A stretch of DNA of 47,232 nt from Chryseobacterium sp. Bi04 (lineage in GTDB: Bacteria; Bacteroidota; Bacteroidia; Flavobacteriales; Weeksellaceae), in the NCBI RefSeq assembly GCF_918698085.1, contig NZ_CAKKLP010000021.1, positions 1 to 47,232 on the forward strand, in the 5' to 3' direction. Position numbers and translations under genes: made by a program. Of this stretch, positions 42,830 through 47,232 are shown in pieces (the stretch's first letter is position 1; every line of letters starts with the position of its first letter). A model generated the notes under the pieces. It did no database searches. It was not told the origin of the DNA and saw only the letters and a list, made by a program, of their open reading frames with translations.

Positions 42830-45481
42830 TTATACTCTTCCACTATCTTTTATCCATCTGGATATTTTTTCATTGAAAGCTTGTTTTTCTTTTAGATCTT
42901 CCAGCTTTATGTGCATTCTATACCGCCAGTAATGAGGAAAAACAGCAGGATTATTGATTCTTTCGTTGTCCATATTTTCATTGGATAGTTCTGCATCTGT
43001 AGCAAAAAATTCCTGAATAGGGAAAATAGCCAGCATAGCATCATTGTATAAATGCTGCTTCATAATAATCTCAGCAAGATCCGGGTTCAGATCTTCCGAA
43101 GCTTTTCCATATTGGATTAATTGCTGGTTATAGTACTTTTGTGTCAAAGCTGGATCTTCTTTCCACCATTGCCTTAATGTAGAACTATCGTGGGAAGAGG
43201 CCGTAACCACATTCATATAGCCTGCATTTTTAGGATTATAGAATGGGATATTTTCTGAAGGCATACGCTGTACTTTCAGGGCAATAATACCAAGTTCATC
43301 CATTACCACCGGTACACATGCCGGAACCATCCCAAGGTCTTCTCCGCAAATCAGCATTTTGGTGGCATTTAGGATTACAGGAAGTTTTTCCATTGCTTTC
43401 TCGTACCATAAATGGTCTTGTCTTCTAAAGAAATAGTCATGGTATAAATCATAAATACCTTTCCTTTCAGATTCCGGCAAGTATTTGTATGATTCCGTAT
43501 GATATACATTGAATCTCGGATGATAAACCAGCTCACCATTTCTTTCCTCCGTTAAAAATAAAACATTGGCACAAAGTGAAATCAGCTGTTCTTCAAGTGC
43601 ACCTCCCGGATGTTTCTTAAAGAAATCTACCAGCTTTCTCTGCGTATTAAATTCTTCCTTAAAAGAATAGGTTCCGTCGTGATTGCGATCAATAAATTCA
43701 AGTACTTTTCCACTGTTATCCCCAAAGTGATCCCATAAGATCTGATTATTAATAAATGGTTTACAATATCTGTCAAAATCAAACGGAATCTGCCAGGCTT
43801 TAAATTCATCAGCAACAATAGGAACAGCCGGATAAAAATATCCTAAAATACCCTGTACAGCAGAAACCGGCATTCTCCAGATTCTGAAAAAGCCCAGAAT
43901 ATGATCAATTCTCATTGCATCAAAATACTGCTCCAATGCTTTGAACCTATTTTTCCACCACCTATAGTCATCTTCTCTCATTGCTTCCCAATTATAAGTT
44001 GGAAACTCCCAATTTTGGCCAAGCTCTGTAAACTGATCCGGTGGTGCACCAGCCTGAAAATCCATACCGAATAATTCAGGTTCTGTCCAGGCTTCTACAG
44101 AATACCTGTAAATCCCTATAGGAAGGTCTCCTTTTAGAGAAATACCAAGGTTATGAGCATAATCAACGGCATCTTTCAACTGTTTATGAAGCTGATACTG
44201 CACCCATGCATGAAGCATAGAATTATCATAGTCTTTACTTTTTGGAGTAAAAAACTGCAAGATTTTTCCAGCGATATATTTTTTGTGAGTTTTCCACTCA
44301 TTAAAGTTAGGAGTCTTATATTTATCTCTCAGCACACAAAATGCAGCATAGGGAACCAGCCAGGATTCATTTTCTTTTATAAACTTTTTGAAACTGCGGT
44401 CTTTATAAATATTTTCTTTTTCTGTACTGAAAACGGCTTTCAGATATCTCCATTTAGCCACGATCATTTTTTCATAATCAATAAGCTCAAGAGCATTAAG
44501 AGTCTGTTTTTCAGAAATATAATTCTCAACTAATTTTTCCGGTAATGGAAAATCCAGTTTTTCGAGTGATATATATTGTGGATGCAGTGCATATACTGAT
44601 ACTGCAGCATAAGGATAAGAATCTGTCCAGGAATAATTCGCTGTAGTATCGTTGATAGGCAGGATCTGAATAATTCCAAGGTTAGTTTCCTTTGTCCAGT
44701 CTGCTAGTTTCTTAATATCCAAAAACTCACCGACCCCAAATCCTTCTTCACTTCTTAAAGAAAATACAGGAACTGCTACTCCGGCATCATGATACATCTG
44801 ATATGCCTTGAATTTAAAATAATGGTTGGAAACTATCTGAAGAACATCTGTAAAAGAATTAGCTACAGTAAATCTGTTATCACCGGTTTCAACATCTATT
44901 ACCTTATTTTCTTTGATATCATAAAGGCAATATTTGAATTGAATAAATTCATTTTCCGGGATTTCAACGGAGGCTTCCCAAACTCCGAAGTCAGTTTGGT
45001 ATAAATGAACAACATTATCCACATTCCAGCTTCCCAATGATTTTGTGCTTCCAAACAATACAATTTTCCAGTCAGGATTATAAACAGGAGCTTCCAACCT
45101 GAATAAATGTGTATGCTTTTTTAAGACAGCTACTTTCTCCGGAACGAATCCATGTAACTTATTATATAGAATTTTATTATTTAAATAATGCTCAGGAAAA
45201 TTTTTATTATTCCATTCATCGAAAATAATAAACTCCTTATAATTATGCGGAAAATTAAGATGATGATAAACAAATTCTTCTCTTAAAACATTATTTTTTT
45301 CATCTACAAGCTGGTATTTGTAGGAAATCGATTTAGAAAAATAATCTACTTCACACTTCCATAATCCGTTATCTGCATAAAACATAGTATGGATATGAAC
45401 CGCAGCTCCTTCCTCACCAATAATCAATTGAAGATTTTCTCCGGCTTTTGCAACATACCCTACATTAAAGTATAGCTTCAT
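42830..45481 (-). CDS. malQ: 4-alpha-glucanotransferase, DPE2-like with N-terminal starch-binding domains
   Basis: 883-residue GH77 disproportionating enzyme that moves alpha-1,4-glucan segments between chains. Two tandem CBM20-like domains occupy about 1-110 and 120-235 (FGSTKSLGSWNVDNV is typical of CBM20), then the GH77 barrel. Catalytic residues by motif: Asp526 nucleophile in FDAMRIDHILGFF, Glu near 713 in CGEDLGMVP and the third carboxylate in SSHDSSTLR. AGAPPDQFTELGQNWEFPTY is the GH77 loop. An insert between about 380 and 450 splits the barrel as in plant DPE2. No signal peptide, so cytoplasmic glycogen or maltose turnover is likely. No other glycogen genes are nearby. Confidence 0.92.
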   Translation of the reverse strand: MKLYFNVGYVAKAGENLQLIIGEEGAAVHIHTMFYADNGLWKCEVDYFSKSISYKYQLVDEKNNVLREEFVYHHLNFPHNYKEFIIFDEWNNKNFPEHYLNNKILYNKLHGFVPEKVAVLKKHTHLFRLEAPVYNPDWKIVLFGSTKSLGSWNVDNVVHLYQTDFGVWEASVEIPENEFIQFKYCLYDIKENKVIDVETGDNRFTVANSFTDVLQIVSNHYFKFKAYQMYHDAGVAVPVFSLRSEEGFGVGEFLDIKKLADWTKETNLGIIQILPINDTTANYSWTDSYPYAAVSVYALHPQYISLEKLDFPLPEKLVENYISEKQTLNALELIDYEKMIVAKWRYLKAVFSTEKENIYKDRSFKKFIKENESWLVPYAAFCVLRDKYKTPNFNEWKTHKKYIAGKILQFFTPKSKDYDNSMLHAWVQYQLHKQLKDAVDYAHNLGISLKGDLPIGIYRYSVEAWTEPELFGMDFQAGAPPDQFTELGQNWEFPTYNWEAMREDDYRWWKNRFKALEQYFDAMRIDHILGFFRIWRMPVSAVQGILGYFYPAVPIVADEFKAWQIPFDFDRYCKPFINNQILWDHFGDNSGKVLEFIDRNHDGTYSFKEEFNTQRKLVDFFKKHPGGALEEQLISLCANVLFLTEERNGELVYHPRFNVYHTESYKYLPESERKGIYDLYHDYFFRRQDHLWYEKAMEKLPVILNATKMLICGEDLGMVPACVPVVMDELGIIALKVQRMPSENIPFYNPKNAGYMNVVTASSHDSSTLRQWWKEDPALTQKYYNQQLIQYGKASEDLNPDLAEIIMKQHLYNDAMLAIFPIQEFFATDAELSNENMDNERINNPAVFPHYWRYRMHIKLEDLKEKQAFNEKISRWIKDSGRV

Positions 45482-45548
45482 CTATATTTTTTTATAAAAT
45501 TACATTTTAATATCGAAAGATAAAACTTATCGAATATCAAATAATCAT

Positions 45549-45580
45549 TAAAAAACCTTCTCAAATTAATTTAAGAAGGT
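45549..45580 (-). terminator. Terminator of the T9SS cargo gene
   Basis: Minus-strand stem of about 11 bp (ACCTTCTTAAA/TTTGAGAAGGT) with a T-run of six. Confidence 0.8.
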
Positions 45581-45622
45581 CCTATTTTTATGGACAGAAA
45601 AAGTTCTTTCTTTAAATTAAAC

Positions 45623-46789
45623 TTATTCTGTCACCAAAATCTTTTTATTCAATAATATTTTTCCTGATGTATCAACAATACTTACAATATAGGCACCACT
45701 CACTAGGTTTTTGAAATATACCTTTTCATGTAAAGAGCCCTCTTTTACATTCAGGCTTTGTGTCATCACATTCTTACCAGACATATCAAAAACATTAAAA
45801 TGAATATTTCCTTTAACATTCTTATTGTTACTATAAACATTCACATAATGCTCATTAACTCTGGTTGGGTAAATATCAATATTAGCCAATACATTCACTG
45901 AAGATGCCTTATCATTAGCAAAATATTTGCTGGCCAAATCATAAATGTGGAGATTTTGTTCTCCTGGAAGCTGCTGTGCCTGTAAAGTACCCAGATCTAC
46001 TTCATATAAAGGAGCCCCTTTAGCACTTGCAATAACAACTTTCCCTTTTGCATTCACAGCACTGCCATTTACGGAATAGTTATCGGGAATACCTGCAATT
46101 TTACCAATAAACTTTGCTTTCAATTCTTTTATTGATACTTTAAAAACATTTCCTGACGCTGCAAAAATATAGAAATTATTATCTGTATCAGCAATCATAT
46201 CTCCTCCAAAACCGGTTTCTATAGCGGTAAATGAATTTTTACCATTAGAGGTGTCATCTTTTATAATTCCTAGGTCATTTACTTCATATTGTCCATTTTT
46301 ATTTGTGATCTGTAAAAACTGTGTTCCTGCATTATTTACAGCATAAATATTGCCGTCATAGCCTGTAGCCATCCTCGTTATATGGGAATTAATATCACAG
46401 GACGAAGCCTTTGCTATACTGTTTTCTATTAAAGTAATTTCCTTAGTTTCAGGGTTTAGAATATAAACATTTGAAGAGAACATGGGTATGTACACTAAGT
46501 TATTATTAGAAGAATTATAAGCTAGTGCAGCCATCGTTGCAGCCTGAGAACTATGGGAAGAATTTCGATCTTCCGTTATCTTACTTTTTCTGGTCTGTGA
46601 AAATATTTTAGCAGAAGATTCGGTTGTAAAGACTTTTTCACCAGATATTCCACTAGCAGGATCAATTACCCTAAAGTCATTAAAATTAATACTCTGAGTA
46701 TCCTTTCCGGTAATCGCAAAGAAATCTTGCTGGGCATGAACATTCATACCTAATAACAAGACAAATAGAGGGAGTAAATGTTTTTTCAT
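45623..46789 (-). CDS. T9SS type A sorting-domain protein
   Basis: About 388 residues from MKKHLLPLF, with signal peptide (cleavage near VHAQQ). The main body is a probable beta-propeller or WD-like region (repeats such as LVYIPMFSSNVYILNP, DGNIYAVNNAGTQFLQI, DNNFYIFAASGNVFKV). Residues about 305-388 match the T9SS type A C-terminal domain: IDIYPTRVNEHYVNV, the FDMSGKNVM strand and the terminal GAYIVSIVDTSGKILLNKKILV. The domain is recognised by the type IX machinery, which exports and cleaves cargo at the outer membrane. An ATG 9 bp further up (46798) is also possible. Confidence 0.85.
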   Translation of the reverse strand: MKKHLLPLFVLLLGMNVHAQQDFFAITGKDTQSINFNDFRVIDPASGISGEKVFTTESSAKIFSQTRKSKITEDRNSSHSSQAATMAALAYNSSNNNLVYIPMFSSNVYILNPETKEITLIENSIAKASSCDINSHITRMATGYDGNIYAVNNAGTQFLQITNKNGQYEVNDLGIIKDDTSNGKNSFTAIETGFGGDMIADTDNNFYIFAASGNVFKVSIKELKAKFIGKIAGIPDNYSVNGSAVNAKGKVVIASAKGAPLYEVDLGTLQAQQLPGEQNLHIYDLASKYFANDKASSVNVLANIDIYPTRVNEHYVNVYSNNKNVKGNIHFNVFDMSGKNVMTQSLNVKEGSLHEKVYFKNLVSGAYIVSIVDTSGKILLNKKILVTE

Positions 46790-46958
46790 AATATGCATAT
46801 TTTAGAATTCGTAGTCATTTTGGTTATGACTAAGTTACATAATTTTAAAATTGAAAAAACAAAAAAACAGTGATATTTGAATAACATTTACAATAAATTA
46901 ATCCAAACACTGATATTTTGCAAATAAGGGAGGTTATCAGTCAAAAAAGAATAATGAT

Positions 46959-46993
46959 GAGTTAAGAGTTGAGAGTTATGAGTTGAGGGTTGA
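46959..46993 (+). repeat. Tandem heptamer repeat, five copies
   Basis: GAGTTAA, GAGTTGA, GAGTTAT, GAGTTGA, GGGTTGA follow one another without spacers. Perfect 7-bp period, degenerate at the last two positions. Confidence 0.75.
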
Positions 46994-47121
46994 CAGCACT
47001 ATCAACTATTCAATGTCCGGCATTACTTTATCATACTCCACCTCCCTTGTCATCCCGTAGGGATCTCAGTATTGAACTTCAATATAAGTTCTAATGAGTT
47101 AGGAGGGATCAGGAGCAAAAG

Positions 47122-47152
47122 TTGGGGGGAATATTTAGTAATCTTATCTTTG
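47122..47152 (+). promoter_or_regulatory. Promoter of the transposase gene (TTG-N20-TATCTTTG)
   Basis: TTG at 47122-47124, 20-bp spacer and TATCTTTG at 47145-47152, ending 4 bp before the ATG; transcription would start at or next to the start codon. Confidence 0.5.
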
Positions 47153-47156
47153 TATT

Positions 47157-47232
47157 ATGCTAAGCGATCACGAACTACTTAAATTATTACTTCCCGAGTT
47201 TTTAGTTGAACACTTTGATATAACCAAAGCAG
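47157..47232 (+). CDS. Transposase N-terminus (probable ISAon1 family), cut by the window edge
   Basis: Only 25 codons are present, reading MLSDHELLKLLLPEFLVEHF then DITKA. The LLKLLLPEFLVEHFDI pattern is what I recall of the first ORF of ISAon1-type (IS110/ISL3-like arrangement) elements in Chryseobacterium and Elizabethkingia. With so few residues, the family is an inference. The element continues beyond 47232. Confidence 0.5.
   Translation, partial: MLSDHELLKLLLPEFLVEHFDITKA

Larger units (their letters stand above)
46799..47156. other. Gene-free region next to an insertion sequence, with several repeats
   Basis: About 360 bp with no credible gene. It contains a five-copy heptamer repeat (46959-46993), the palindrome ATCCC-GTA-GGGAT at 47052-47064, and the inverted pair GAACTT/AAGTTC at 47074-47091. 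The right part (about 47095 on) probably holds the left end of the insertion sequence, though I cannot place its terminal inverted repeat without the other end. Confidence 0.5.

Noticed and set aside
46959..46993. CRISPR-like repeat
   Set aside because: Seven-bp units without spacers; no repeat-spacer structure and no cas genes.

Overview
The window is typical of an AT-rich member of the Bacteroidota, most likely Chryseobacterium or a close relative in the Weeksellaceae/Flavobacteriales. The grounds are bacillithiol synthesis (bshA), a type IX secretion (T9SS) type A C-terminal domain, TonB-receptor-like outer-membrane barrels with carboxypeptidase-like regulatory domains, cytophagalysin-type M43 proteases, flavobacterial DUFs (2851, 4254, 4292), and recurrent TTG-N19-22-TAnnTTTG promoters, which is the Bacteroidota sigma-factor consensus. 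The assignment rests on recognised protein families and was not checked by a database search. Genes are dense, and most isolated genes end in clear intrinsic terminators.

Layout. (1) 1-4.0 kb: two paralogous M43 metalloprotease lipoproteins, then a PAP2 phosphatase fused to an outer-membrane beta-barrel. (2) 4.1-10.6 kb: an exported M1 aminopeptidase, an outer-membrane barrel receptor, and a divergent histidine kinase/response regulator pair. The barrel gene and the kinase share an intergenic region with two sets of GGTTAA repeats spaced exactly 11 bp. (3) 10.6-17.1 kb: an exported endonuclease/exonuclease/phosphatase protein, a second M1 peptidase, a 2,4-dienoyl-CoA reductase-like SDR and a GH92 alpha-mannosidase. 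(4) 17.1-21.6 kb: a palindromic repeat, dihydroorotase, a polysaccharide flippase (TTG start) and a sugar nucleotidyltransferase. (5) 21.6-26.0 kb: a co-oriented cluster of DUF4292 lipoprotein, EnvC-like LytM protein, TatA, DUF4254, a small lipoprotein and GTP cyclohydrolase II. (6) 26.2-33.2 kb: an orphan lipoprotein, a secreted GH3/NagZ-type glycosidase coupled to bshA, a second phosphodiesterase-like lipoprotein, and a DUF2851-PspC-GNAT operon. (7) 33.2-39.8 kb: a SIMPL protein, three tandem paralogs with carboxypeptidase-like domains (starting with GTG, ATG and TTG), and a 1046-residue RecB/AddA-like helicase-nuclease. (8) 39.9-46.8 kb: a small membrane protein, ferritin, a Spy/CpxP-like protein, a GGFR-repeat protein, a DPE2-type 4-alpha-glucanotransferase and a T9SS cargo protein. 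(9) 46.8 kb to the end: a repeat-bearing intergenic region and the first 25 codons of a probable ISAon1-type transposase cut by the window edge.

Much of the window encodes envelope and exported functions (proteases, glycosidases, phosphatases, receptors, divisome-linked peptidoglycan control), with a few housekeeping enzymes (pyrC, ribA, bshA, ferritin, tatA). I see no prophage, CRISPR array, tRNA or rRNA. The least explained signals are the phased GGTTAA arrays around the two-component module and the tandem trio of uncharacterised exported proteins beside the helicase-nuclease.
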